In this document: positions 20,515-31,025 of the stretch, piece after piece
Layout: each line of letters opens with the position of its first letter
Numbering within the stretch: position 1 is the stretch's first letter
Assembly: GCA_023213315.1 (NCBI GenBank)
Contig: JAKCPI010007781.1
Location: 62,001 to 126,000 of the forward strand
Length of the DNA: 64,000 nt
Source: Euborellia annulipes
Lineage: Eukaryota > Arthropoda > Insecta > Dermaptera > Anisolabididae
Direction: 5' to 3'
Translations under genes and position numbers: made by a program
The notes under the pieces: model-generated
Database searches by the model: none
Told to the model about the DNA's origin: nothing
What the model saw: the letters and a program-made list of their open reading frames with translations, nothing else

Positions 20515-20990
20515 TAAGTTAGGTACCTCACTGGCACCTGACAGGAAGCTTTTGAACAAAACCGGCCAAAGAGTACTAGTACTTTACCGATGTACTTTTT
20601 CAGTTTTTTTTTTCGAATTTCTCAAAATTCACTCTCACGATTTTGATTAAAATTCAAAAATCAATTAATTTTTAGATGCTCTTTCAAATGTATATTCTCA
20701 TTTTGCTCTCAAAATTGTTTGAAGCACACTTTACTCTTATGCCTCATAGGAAAGATAGGAAAAATGGTTGCCATGGTAATAAAATAATATTTTCCCATGT
20801 TTATAAATTTTACATGCCCTCGGGGCTTGGTGTAGGGGTTAGCGTGCTAACCTCGTATACCAAACGTCGCGGGTTCAGACCCCAGGCAGTTCGATGATTT
20901 TATTTAAGCCATTTGGATACCAAATGTGACAAGCACAGAACACAACCGAGAGAAAGTTGTGTGCTGTGCGAGCAGTCACACCAGAGTTTT
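20515..20990 (+). mobile_element. Element H, partial copy with SINE near its right end
   Basis: Enters at TTTAAGTTAGGTACCTCAC, runs through GAGTACTAGTACTTTACC and TGGTTGCCATGGTAATAAAA, and is broken by a SINE-1 fragment at 20818-20927. It resumes in the hairpin (TGACAAGCACAGAACACAAC ... GCAGTCACACCAGAG). One side of the hairpin is shortened. Confidence 0.8.
20818..20927 (+). mobile_element. SINE-1, 3'-truncated
   Basis: Starts GCCCTCGGGGCTTGGTGTAG with box B-like GCGGGTTCAGACCCC and stops after TTTGGATACCAAATG, losing the tail. It sits within element H. Confidence 0.85.
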
Positions 20991-21324
20991 TTATTTTGAG
21001 GTCCACCCCCCTCAAAATTTTAAGGCTAGTGACGCCTGCCGGTTTCTACTTCAAATCAGAAAAGAAATCTAGACTAATGAATGAAGATTGAGACGAAGGG
21101 CATTCTGTTTGAAATAAAAAGATCCTGAGAATGGGAGTCGTCTAATCGCCGAAACGTCATGAGAAATTAGAAAACACTTTGATAGTTGCTTTCCTTGATC
21201 ACTTGATGCTTAAATAATTTGCCTACCTGATAACGGCATCGCTGCTGCTCACTTCGCCTCACTTGTTAACTCAACTACACTTGGCAGGCAAATGAACAAA
21301 TTTGTCGTTTATCTCGTTCCTTAA

Positions 21325-21440
21325 TTAGATATGAGGAACAAGATGTCGGATATCCTTGAGGGAGTGCCCCTGAGGATGCCCCTGAAACTTCCCTGGGGCC
21401 GACGATGTCCCTGTCCCGGAATCTCGCTCGCACTTTATCA
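21325..21440 (-). CDS. Candidate last coding exon of the 34403/23225 gene
   Basis: On the minus strand the acceptor GGATTATTTTAG precedes TGATAAAGTGCGAGCGAGAT. Entered in phase 1 (as left by the microexon at 23225-23251) it reads V-IKCERDSGTGTSSAPGKFQ and on to a TAA stop at 21325-21327, 38 codons including the stop. The stretch is much more GC-rich than its surroundings. No family recognised. A competing frame (start ATGATGTCC near 21469) is also open, and no downstream poly(A) evidence can be seen, so the assignment is tentative. Confidence 0.3.
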
Positions 21441-21480
21441 CTAAAATAATCCGGAAATTGGGACATCAAAAGTGAAAATA

Positions 21481-22312
21481 AAATGATCGAGACACGTTAA
21501 CTCGACTGCTTGATATTCGATTCCTTTCTAAAAGGTTTATTTTAATAATATTTTTCTCATATTCATGTGTAATTTTTTTTTTTTTTTTTTTTAATTACGT
21601 AAGTATTTAGAGATATATAAAAAGTAGGCGTATGTAAGAAAACAAGGTCTCGATAATTTTATCATTTAAATAATTTTGAATATGACGGCGTTGCTCAGAG
21701 GCGAGTCTCTTATCTCTATCTCTTTCTTTTGATTCTATTTCTTTATTCCACTGTAGTGACACTATTTAGATTATTATCGGTTATTTACGAACTAGCCTCG
21801 CGGCCCGCCTTCGGCTAGCTTCGCTTCTAGCGGGGTCGGCGGAACTAGTACTATTTGGTCGATTGGTATGAAATTCCTCCCATGCTTGGGATAAAGTATA
21901 AAATTTGAGTATCGAAAGTTCTTTCCTTATTAAGTTATTTAATTTAATCCCCACTTTTTGATATTTCAGTTGAAATTCATTCAAATGATTGTGAAAATGA
22001 CGTCAAATTCAAGCTAAAAGGGAATCGCCTCCTTTTAATGGCTATTTCGAGAAAAGCAATAAAACGGACATTTAAAAGCAATAAAATCTCTTTCAGAGAA
22101 ATTTACATAAACATTATGTTTTGATCTTTTAACTGGAATCGATCTTCTTGAAATTTAAGATTTTTTCACAATAAATTAAATTGATTTCAAGTGAAATATC
22201 AAAGAATGTGGGTCAATGGGAATTACTCAAAAACGAATAAACTCTCGATACGCAAATTTTATACTTAAGCCAAGTTCCAATGGGGCAAGTATTTCAAGAA
22301 ATTTCAATCACA
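21481..22312. other. Mostly unique AT-rich stretch
   Basis: No exon seen. A patch at 21789-21845 is GC-rich (GCGGCCCGCCTTCGGC) with an inverted GC motif (CTAGC...GCTAG), perhaps the end of an unrecognised element. A T18 run lies near 21573. Confidence 0.35.
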
Positions 22313-22470
22313 TCGGCCAAAGGGTACTAGTACTTTACTGATGTATTTTTTCAGTTTTTTCGATTTCTCAAAATCCGCTCTAACGATTTTGATTAAAATT
22401 TAAGAATCAATTATTTTTTTAGATACTCTTTAAAAAGTATTTCAATAAAACTAAGTAATTAAGTACATTT
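22313..22470 (+). mobile_element. Element H, internal fragment
   Basis: CATCGGCCAAAGGGTACTAG, TACTTTACTGATGTATTTTT and the AATCAATTATTTTTTTAGAT segment are in the family order. Both ends are missing. Similar short pieces are at 31851-31960, 33240-33450 and 36090-36150. Confidence 0.75.
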
Positions 22471-22474
22471 TACT

Positions 22475-23224
22475 CTGCGATTCAGCCCAGGAGGGGGGAG
22501 GGAGGGTTGATCCATGAGGGGTTGGTGGGTGTCTGCGCGCACGATGAAACAGGGGAATGCACAGGGGAATGTTTTTTTTTTTTTTTTTTTTTTTGTAGTC
22601 TATTGAGGGATTTTACTCAAAAAAAAAAAAAAAAATATTCTCTTATACGTAGTGAATGTTAATTTTTAAGAATACACGCAATTCTTATTTAGATTATTTA
22701 GAAATATAGAGGGCGCTTAACATAATTAGAAAATCTCTATGCTCACGAAATGATATATTTTTGGGGGTTTAGGCCTTCTGTGTCCGAGTTCTCTGATGTT
22801 CTTTTGAATAGTCGTTCAAATTGGGATTTGATTCCTGTATACTGGCATAGGGTGTTGTTGTTCTTGTTCCCCTCTAGTCAAGCAGGGCTCCCAGGTGAGG
22901 ATTCAATTCACTTTCACACATGTTCAAGATGTTAGGAGTTCGTATAGGATGTTGTTAGCTTTTCGGGTTCTTTTTTTTCAACAAGCATCTTGAACAACGC
23001 AATGCATTCTGTTTCTGAGACGGGCAATCAAGGGGGTCCTTCAGTATCTGTATTTACCGGGCTTCCAACCTAACTCGTGAATGAATATCAGATCAATTAA
23101 CTCTGATTCGTTAGTAAATGACATTGATTAGGCAGGTGGGCAGAGATGAATTGAACTGTGATGTGTATTGGTGGGCACGTTTCCTCCGTTTCGTTTCCGA
23201 TTTATATGTTGAATGAAGGCTTAC
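22475..23224. other. Probable intron or intergenic DNA
   Basis: Contains long T and A runs (22570-22640) and a G-rich stretch (22490-22510). A plus-strand 17-nt sequence at 22878-22894 lies between CCCCTCTAG and GTGAGG and could be a microexon, but nothing else supports it. Confidence 0.35.
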
Positions 23225-23251
23225 CTGCCTTTCGGGAGTGTTCGCGTTCAT
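23225..23251 (-). CDS. 27-nt microexon of the minus-strand gene starting at 34403-34568
   Basis: On the minus strand a strong pyrimidine tract (TTCTGTTCTTCTTCTTTCTT) then GAG precedes ATGAACGCGAACACTCCC, and the donor is GGCAG/GTAAGC. In phase 1, as left by the exon at 34403-34568, it reads D-EREHSRKA and leaves phase 1. Phase 0 (MNANTPERQ) is also open, and phase 2 has a stop. Both splice sites are near consensus, which is rare by chance in this sequence. Confidence 0.5.
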
Positions 23252-24369
23252 CTCAAGAAAGAAGAAGAACAGAATTAGATGTCGGCCCCGGTCATAAATA
23301 ATGGGATTAGGGTAGTTTTTGGATCAACCCTCGTTGAGTTGAAAGAAGCAGTAAGCTAAAGAATTTTTCAATATTTTTCATAAAATATTACGGATCATCA
23401 ATGATATAAACTAATCCTCTAATTATTCTTTTGTTTTAGATAGTTATGGGAGTGGGGGCTGAGATCGTCGAGATGCTTTAGGGCATACTTTATCTAAGTA
23501 CACATTTTATATTCGATTTTTGGATTTTTAGATTTTTTTTTGCCTTAAGGAACTGCTGCACTCTGGAGGATTAGTATTGAAATTAGGACATGGTTCATTA
23601 TTACAACCATAATTTACTATCCAAAAAAAAGGGGAAAAAAATAAGAAAATTGTTTACTTTTGGGCTTGGTCCACTTTTGCTTTGAACCACTCATATATTG
23701 AAAATATATGCTGACATTCTTTTAGCTCTGCGAATCGAAAGTGGATCTACACTATGCCGAAGAAAAATTTTTCGGATCTTTTTTAAGATAGATTAGAACC
23801 TCGCTAGTGAAATTTATAAATAAATGGACATTGCTAATAGACAAGAGGCGGAGGGAAAAAAATTCCTTCAGGCAAAAAGACAACAAAAAATAAAAATAAA
23901 AAGCCTTCTCTCAAATTTCATAAATACTTTTTTTAGTTGATTACTCATTTATATAAATTATAATTGATATTTGAAAAAAAAAAAAAAAAAAAAAAATGTT
24001 AAATAGTTCCGCCGCGGGCATTTTTTTTTCTTTCTTCCTTTCACTCACATTTTGAATTTATTATTCCAAATTTTCTATGTATGTAGGTAAAATGATGAGA
24101 AAAGTAATTTGTTAAATGGATGACATAATTCTTTCTTTTTGTTCTAAATTTTTTTTAAGCTCCCAATTATTTGAACTTCTACTAAATGCTTCGTTGCTTT
24201 TATTTATTCACAAGAGCAAAAATATATATTTTTTTAAGTGATAAATAAGAAAAAAAAATGATAGCTTTTTTTTAATAGAGAATTGAATTGTCATTTGATT
24301 TCGAGTTGGTCGATTTGCATATCTGCCAGGCGCTTCCGAGTTGAGAATTTTCATTTTTTTAACAAGTTG
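23252..24369. other. Probable intron
   Basis: No repeat copy or exon recognised. Homopolymer runs lie at 23970-23996. Flanked by the microexon and a snap-back unit. Confidence 0.35.
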
Positions 24370-24661
24370 ATTTCTCGAACTTTTGTTGATTTTTTCTGAT
24401 ATTCGGAAATAATAAAAAAATAAATTAATATTGAGATCTGGCGACTGACAAAGCAATTTTAACAGTTTCGGTTTCATATTGAACCATCGTCAGGCCTAAA
24501 AATGAATTCACACATCACATAACCGGGAATCATCAGAACAAATTATATTTGAAATGCAATTTAATTGCAATGTCAGTTGCCAGATCTTAATAAATTGCCG
24601 ATATTAAATTTTATTTATTATTTTCGAATATCTGAAAAAAGCAAACCTTCGAGAAATCAAC
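24370..24661. repeat. Snap-back unit with CTGANGA/GAAAC motif
   Basis: TTGATTTCTCGAACTTTTG and GATATTCGGAAATAATA at 24366-24415 face TATTTTCGAATATC and CCTTCGAGAAATCAA near 24620-24660, and GATCTGGCGACTGAC faces GTCAGTTGCCAGATC. The motif lies on the minus strand at 24465-24497 (CTGACGATGGTTC ... AACCGAAACTG), with the facing copy lost. Confidence 0.8.
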
Positions 24662-24805
24662 GTTTATAATTGAGAAAAATTTCATCGCTCGATAAAGAAT
24701 GCGAACCTTTTTACTTTTTTCTTACAATTTCCTCTTCATTAAGTTCATTAGGCCTATGCCTTGAATCAAGGGCGGATCCAGAGGTGTTTCTAGGGGGGGG
24801 GGTAA

Positions 24806-24885
24806 TCTGGTGTGACTCGTCGCATAGCACACTATATTTTCTTAATTTCGATAATTTAAAAGCGCATTCTGTACTTGTTTGACAG
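24806..24885 (-). mobile_element. Degenerate solo hairpin of element H
   Basis: TAATCTGGTGTGACTCGTCG, GCACACTATATTTTCTTAAT and TTCTGTACTTGTTTGACAG follow the family's hairpin order with many changes. No element body is attached. A G/C-rich hAT-like end (GGGCGGATCCAGAGG) lies just before it. Confidence 0.6.
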
Positions 24886-25168
24886 AATATAAATACAAAT
24901 CAAATTTTCAAGTATTAATTTTTAAAATTTTATATTAAAAATAAATTTTTTTTCGAAAAAAAGTATTTTTTTCAAAACTCGGGGGGGAGGGTAATTTCCC
25001 CCATTACACATTTTTTTAGCCGCGAAGTCCCCTAGACTCCGACCCTCGTCACCTACAGTAATTTTTCAGACAATTCGTTCCAAACAATCTATATCAATTT
25101 ATATACATGTATATCTGGCTGATTAAGAAATATAATATCCTTAGCTTGAAAAAATTATCATTGTATTT

Positions 25169-25865
25169 TTACTTTCTCTTACCTATATGTATATGTTAAT
25201 ATACATATATATAGAGAGAGAAAGTATTGGTTTCATGTCAAAAATTCGATGTCGAGATTTTGATGGATCTTCACGTTTTGAGGTCCCCTGAATCCAAAAA
25301 AGTGGTTTTCACGACATGGTCTGTCTGTGGGTGGGTGGGTGGGTGGGTGTGTGTGTGTGTGTGTGGGTGTGTGTTCAATTTTAAGCATGAAGGAATTGAG
25401 CTAGGAGGTTGAAATTTTATATTTAAGTTAAACACCCCCCGGGACCGGAAAAATAAGCTTTTAGTCAAAATCGGCCAAAGAGTACTAGTACTTTACTGAT
25501 GTACTTTTTCAGTTTTTTCGATTTTCTCAAAATTTGCTCCAACGATTTTTTTTTAAATTCAAAAATCAATTATTTTTTAGATGCTCTTTAAAATGTATAT
25601 TCTCATTTTGCAATTGAAATCTTCTGAAGACCACTTTACTCTTGTATTTCATAGGAAAGATAGGAGAAATGGTTGCCATGGTTACAAAATATAAATATTT
25701 TCCCATACTTATAAATTTTACATCTTGAATTCAAATGTTCCGTACTGTCGGAAACTAAATACATGTCGACACAAAAAATCTGGTGTGACAAGCACAGTAC
25801 ACAACTTTCGATTACCGAAGGTAAGAGAAAGTTGTGTGCTGTGCGCCAGTCACACCAGATTTTTT
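25169..25865 (+). mobile_element. Element H, full-length copy
   Basis: Starts TTTACTTTCTCTTACCTATA, has a GGGT then GT microsatellite (25327-25374), and ends in the hairpin (AATCTGGTGTGACAAGCACA ... CGCCAGTCACACCAGATTTT). The flanks are T-rich on both sides. Confidence 0.92.
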
Positions 25866-26592
25866 AGAAATATGTTTCTAAGAGCATTGCTCAAAAAAAT
25901 TTTGGAAAATCCAGAATGTTTCCATTGGATGGGTCATGAGTTCTATGTGGCCTTATATTATAATTGGAGAGTGTCCATCCTTCCGTCTGCCACGCTCTAT
26001 TCGACCAAACCTGACGGGGTTTAAGAAAAAAAATCAAATTAATATAAACATATCTTATTTAACAGATATATTTGATCATTTGAACAAATTAAACTGCATG
26101 CAGGGAAGAAATGAAAATATTTGAGAAAATCTTCAGAAAGTGAACGCAAATAATGTAGATATGTTTACGGAAGTTGCAAAGGGAAAAACAATATAAAAAA
26201 GATTACCTAAAAAAATTTATTTATAATCATTTAATCTCATTAGAAGAAAAAAATCAATGACTACTTTCCAAAATAGGATTCAAAATCCTTTTGTAGTGTC
26301 GGAAATGAGTGAATTTAATTAATCGATATAGGCAACGATCATACATTAAAATTAAAGCATTCAGAAGTGAGTCTGAATTCATTTTGGATTGCAGTAATGA
26401 AAGAATATATAAAGCTCTCAATATTTTAGTTCAATTTTCCACATCTTATCTGTGTGGAATGGGCTTTTCGGCACTTGTAAATATTAAGACCAAACCTAAT
26501 ATAAAGAAATATGTAAACGCCATCAGGCGCTACTTCACTTCAAGTGATAAGAACGGTGTATGTAAATAATTTATATTTTATATAGGCCTAAA
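25866..26592. other. AT-rich stretch with a fragment of repeat R
   Basis: GAGAGTGTCCATCCTTCCGT and CTGCCACGCTCTATTCGACC at 25966-26005 match repeat R. Minor inverted repeats are present. No exon seen. The last eight bases, GGCCTAAA (26585-26592), are the left target duplication of the hAT element. Confidence 0.55.
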
Positions 26593-26658
26593 CAGGGGCG
26601 CCGGAACGAATTTGAATCAGGGGGGGGCAACCTCTTCCTATATGGAGATGATATGATT

Positions 26659-26924
26659 GCCCTCGGGGCTTGGTGTAGGGGTTAGAGTGCTAACCTCGTA
26701 TACCGAACGTCGCGGGTTCGGACCCCAGGCAGTCCGATGATTTTATTTAAGGCATTTGGATACCAAATGGCTTAAATAAGAATGCCTGGACCCCAAATAA
26801 TATATATTCATAACTGTTATCGTCAAAGTCTTAAATGGCCTAAGCCGAAAAGACTGTATGAATGTGTGGGTGCATGTGAGTGTGAATGAGAAAAAAGTGT
26901 GAATGTTAAAAAAAAAAAAAAAAA
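26659..26924 (+). mobile_element. SINE-1 inserted in the hAT transposon
   Basis: Starts GCCCTCGGGGCTTGGTGTAG, has box B-like GTCGCGGGTTCGGACCCC, the GGATACCAAATGGCTTAAAT body, and a GTGTGAATG tail ending in ~17 A. Flanked by TGATATGATTG and TGATGTGATTG (10 of 11). It postdates the hAT insertion. Confidence 0.92.
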
Positions 26925-27070
26925 GTGATGTGATTGAAAGGGAAAGAATATAAAAAAAAAGGTTTAATAAGAGTAATAATAATTAAAAAGAAACATTTGC
27001 TTGAATACAATTTTTATTTATATAAATATATATATATATCAATAATAATATTATTTATAAATCATGGAAA

Positions 27071-29608
27071 TTATTTTTTAATTTTGCCAAAATGTTGAAT
27101 TCTAAAGTCATTACTATTTATAAATGTAGCCATGATATTTTGGATATCTATTTCATCTACGATTTCTGGATATGTATTTATTATGCATACATGATTTAAT
27201 CGTTCTTGCGTCATTGTTGAGCGAAGATATGTTTTTATTCTTCTTAACATAGAAAATGAGCGCTCAGCGGTTGCTGATGTGGCCGGGATCACTAAAAGTA
27301 GTTTTAGAATATTTCTCAGGTTAGGAAATAATTTTTTTGATTCTTGATTAAGATTTTTGTATTTTATTACAAAATCATTCAAGCATTTAGCTTGAGGAAT
27401 TAATTCCCTAAAGAAATCAAATTCTCTTTTGACCTTTTCTTCTACAAACTCATATTCTTTTAAAATATCTATAACAGATTGGTCCCAAAAACGGGTTTCT
27501 AAAATAACAATTTTTTCGATTTGTAGATATTTTAAAAACCCCGGTTGGGAGAATCTTAATTCAATCTCGTTGATTATCCCATCAATAACTTCATAGAAAG
27601 TTTTTCTAAAATATTCTTCTATTGACGTGAACTTGTGTTCAGACTCGTTAGGTTTATATAGAAATTTTTTAGGAATCTCTCGCTTTCTCGGTAACGAGGG
27701 CTCCTCAAGATTCATTTCTTTTATTTTTTCTTTACATCCTTCCACATTTCATTAAAAAATTGTTCTGAGCGTTTTTTTTTAAAGATTCTAAAACTAACTC
27801 AACAGCTTCCTTTGCCCCAGCTACAGTTTGCGTTTCACTTTGAAGAACATTGCTCAATTGATCAGTTAAAGAAAACATTAGATAACTAAGTCTAATTCCA
27901 AAGTATATAGAACCCTTTGATAATTGATCATAAAGTCCCCTGGCTTTGGACCCTATATCATCATTACAAGATGCTAATGAAAATAGAAAGTCCAAAACAG
28001 CAGGGTAAGTATTGATAACCCCTGACAATGAAGTATGTCTGATGGTCCAACGGGTTGGGCATAATGGCCGAGGGCCAGTTTTCTCTATTCCATGAGCCTT
28101 AGCAATCTCATGAAAATTATGTGATCGTTTTGGTGATTCTTTGACAATAACTCCTATGTCGTTTACCCATTGAAGGCAATCACGTATTAAAGGAATTCTT
28201 TTTGAAGAATCCTGCACAGCCAAATTTAGAGAATGAGCTGAACAATGAATAAATAAAGCCATTGGTTGATCTGCCAACACTCTTGATTTGACACCGTTTT
28301 TTATTCCGGTCATATTTGATCCTCCGTCATAGCATTGTCCTCGCAAGAGATCCATACTTAAATCAAAACGAATAAGCATGTCTTTTATAATATTATACAA
28401 TGATTCCCCAGTCATAGAGTGAGTGTCATAGAGACCAAGAAAAACTCATCAATTTCAAGAGTATCTTCATCTACAGATCTGATCGATATAGAAACTTGTT
28501 CTTTTCCCTGTACATCATTGGTTTCATCAACAATGAGAGAATATTCTCCTCTTTTTTTATTATTTTAATAATTTTACGCAAAATATCATGGGAAATAATT
28601 CTCAATATTTCATTCTGAATATCTGAAGAATTATATGATTTTTTGTGTTTTAAAAATAATTTTAATTCTGGAATGTCATTTTCCCTGAGACGTAATAATT
28701 GAATGAAATTTCCTTCATTAATATCATGTGCTCTAAATGCAATTCCCTGACGAGCTAAATATAATGCTGAGGTTATTATTGTTTTTAGAGCGATTTGATT
28801 TTGTATTTGAACAGATAATGTTTGTTCAGATAATAAGGAAATAATTGGAGTATTTTTCTTCAGTGCTTCTAATTTTATAAATGATTCTTTGTGAAAAGCA
28901 GATTTTTCGTGACTTTTTAATTTTATGATAATTTTTTTCCAGTTTTTATACCCATCAATCACTAAGTTTGTTTCATGATTTTTTTTCACATTTTACTAAT
29001 TTTTTTCCTAGCGCTTGGACACATATGAAACAAAAAATACTTTTAGTCATTGAGTCAAAATGAAGCCAAGGGTATGTTGTGAACCACTCATTCTGAAAAT
29101 TATGATTACGTCCAGATTGGGTCCATGGAGGAATATCCAAAGGTTGATACGGTTCGTTTAAAGAGCATATCTTTTCGTGTGTGTTTTTAGTAAAAGCAAA
29201 AGAAACACTCTTTACAGGAGCAGATGGATCATCGGCGATGTTTTCTGTTAAATAAATGAATAAATTATTTAATTGAATTTCCGATCTCTGAGCAAGGCAA
29301 CAAAACAATAAACAAGCATAATGACTCATTTTTTGAAATTATTATATTAATACCTATGGTGTTTGTGGAAGAAATGTTACTGCTGGTACTAGGGCGATGC
29401 TCATGGTGCAAAGGACTACCCGTGCTAATGCTTCCTTTTTCTAAAGAGCCTACGAAAGAACCAGATATAATAAGAAATTTTCATTTTTTTATTAAATTTT
29501 TAGCGTACGTATATTTTTGGCGAAGAAAAATAAGTTTTTAAGAGTAGGCCTACGGCCATTCTTACCTGTTTCTTTTTTAAAATAATCATCAATAAATCGA
29601 CGTTTCAT
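27071..29608 (-). pseudogene. hAT transposase pseudogene (ZMYM1/TTF-zinc-finger type), three-exon start, multiple frameshifts
   Basis: Read on minus: exon 1 29566-29608 starts ATG and encodes MKRRFIDDYFKKET plus one base, donor ACAG/GTAAGA. Exon 2, 29354-29449, is a Ser/Thr-rich linker in phase 1 (GSLEKGSISTGSPLHHEH...). Exon 3 starts at 29244 with ENIADDPSAP in phase. The TTF-type zinc-finger region follows (WFTTYPWLHFD, then FCFICVQALG, near 29030-29090), then the catalytic-core blocks (QCYDGGSNMTG and HCSAHSLNLAV near 28200-28350) and the C-terminal dimerisation block (SATAERSFSMLRRIK near 27230-27290). Frame breaks occur near 28985 (A8 run), 28550, 28430 and 27765 (homopolymer). In the family such a protein of ~750-800 residues binds the element ends and catalyses cut-and-paste. 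This copy cannot encode it intact. Frameshifts at homopolymers could partly be sequencing errors. Confidence 0.9.
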
Positions 29609-30149
29609 TTTTTTCTTCTTATAACTGTTAATCAACTACACTAAATAGTCTGTAGTCCTTTATATTTAACTTTTACAAATATATAGTTTAACAATATGCA
29701 AATTATTTAATCAAAATTTTTTTAGGCTATATAGTAGATTTGTTATTTACTATTTGAAGGAAATAAATATTTTTAATTTTCTTTATTTTAATTTTTTTTT
29801 TTCCAAGGCATAAAGTCTCAAGTTTTCATGTTATCTAAATTTTATTATTTTAATTCCATATAAAATGTATTTAGAATTTAGAAATACAATAGGTCTATAT
29901 AAAATAAAAAAAATTTCTTACTTTTTAATTTTTTTTTAATTTAAATAAAAAAAATTTTAAAATATATCATTTTTAAAACTAAATGAAATAAAAGAAGAAA
30001 TTTTGCCCCCCCCTGCCCCCCCTGTAGGATGCCAGGGGGGGGCAATGTACCCGTGCCCCCCCAGTTCCGGCGCCTATGGGCCTAAACATATTTTTTAATT
30101 AAAGTTATCGTTACTTAGAAATGTTTTTGTTTCAATATTTCCAATCTCT

Positions 30150-30300
30150 GGCACGGTTTGTCTGCGGCATATGATTAAGCAGGGTCTAGGGTCTGCCACG
30201 GGCGGGCTAGAGGACAGCCCACGGGAAAGGGTAGACGGCTGTGTGTGTCGAAAGCAGCTCGGGGAAATAAACAGAGGTCCCGGGCGGAATTTCAAATAGC
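30150..30300 (+). repeat. GC-rich dispersed repeat, second copy
   Basis: CAGCTCGGGGAAATAAACAG and GTCCCGGGCGGAAT match the unit at 19020-19140, which has CACCTCGGGGAAATAAACGG and CCCCGTAGGAAT. Function unknown. Confidence 0.6.
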
Positions 30301-30914
30301 CTCATATTAATAATATGAAACTTCAAAACAAAAAGAAAGTTGCTTTAGAAAGATGACCATCTCGTTTTGAAAGCTCCAACGCCCAGATCGGCTCCTGATT
30401 CAAATCAAGAGTTCTAAGACTTATATAAGTTTAAATCTTATTCATTTATTTAAAAAATAAAAAAATAAAAAAATGACAGATATAAATCACCAATCAAAAT
30501 TAAATAGAATCACTTTCGCAATGAAATTTCTAAAATTTGAAAATTTAAAATTTTCACATCTGATTTTAATTAATAAATCAACCATATAGGCGATTGATTA
30601 TATAAAAGAGAATTTCTAATATTTAATTTAGGGGTTTAGTTCTTTTTTTTTTTTAAATACGAGTTCTTATTATTTAACTCTTGTTTTTACGAAACATGCT
30701 AAGATAACATGCTAAATTGGACCAAATCGGGCTTTCTTTAAAAATTTCAATTTTTGCTTACGTTAGAATCCTATGGAAAGAAAAGAGAAAAATGGAGTTG
30801 ATATTTGGATAGCTCATTGGGTTTTTTTTAGTTTTTTTTTTTGTAAATGATTTGATCCCCCCCCTCCCCTACTCGTGGACGAGAGGCTAGAGGTGTTGAA
30901 AAGTGTCAATATTT
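30301..30914. other. AT-rich stretch, no gene seen
   Basis: No exon or element recognised. A C-rich tract lies at 30857-30873. Confidence 0.35.
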
Positions 30915-31025
30915 AAAGCCAAGTAGCGTGGGTTCGGATCCCAGGCAGTCCGGTGATTTGTTTAAATCATTTAGTTATTATACCAAATGGTATAAATACC
31001 TGGTAAATATGCCTGGATTCCAATA
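30915..31025 (+). mobile_element. SINE-1 fragment
   Basis: AAGTAGCGTGGGTTCGGATC, CCAGGCAGTCCGGTGATTTG and a diverged ATTATACCAAATGGTATAAAT follow the SINE-1 order. Both ends are missing. Confidence 0.75.

Larger units (their letters stand above)
26593..30078 (-). mobile_element. Full-length hAT transposon (decayed), 8-bp target duplication
   Basis: The terminal inverted repeats CAGGGGCGCCGGAAC (left) and GTTCCGGCGCCTATG (right) match at 13 of 15 positions, and the element is flanked by identical octamers GGCCTAAA (26585-26592 and 30079-30086). Just inside both ends are G/C tracts shared with the miniature element at 2616-3012. The interior encodes a broken transposase on the minus strand (27071-29608) and contains a SINE (26659-26924) near the transposase 3' side. 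Total 3486 bp, of which ~266 bp is the SINE. The target duplication is still perfect although the gene is frameshifted. Confidence 0.95.

Noticed and set aside
22878..22894. Plus-strand 17-nt microexon between CCCCTCTAG and GTGAGG
   Set aside because: No neighbouring plus-strand exon in phase, and sites of this quality are expected by chance over this length.
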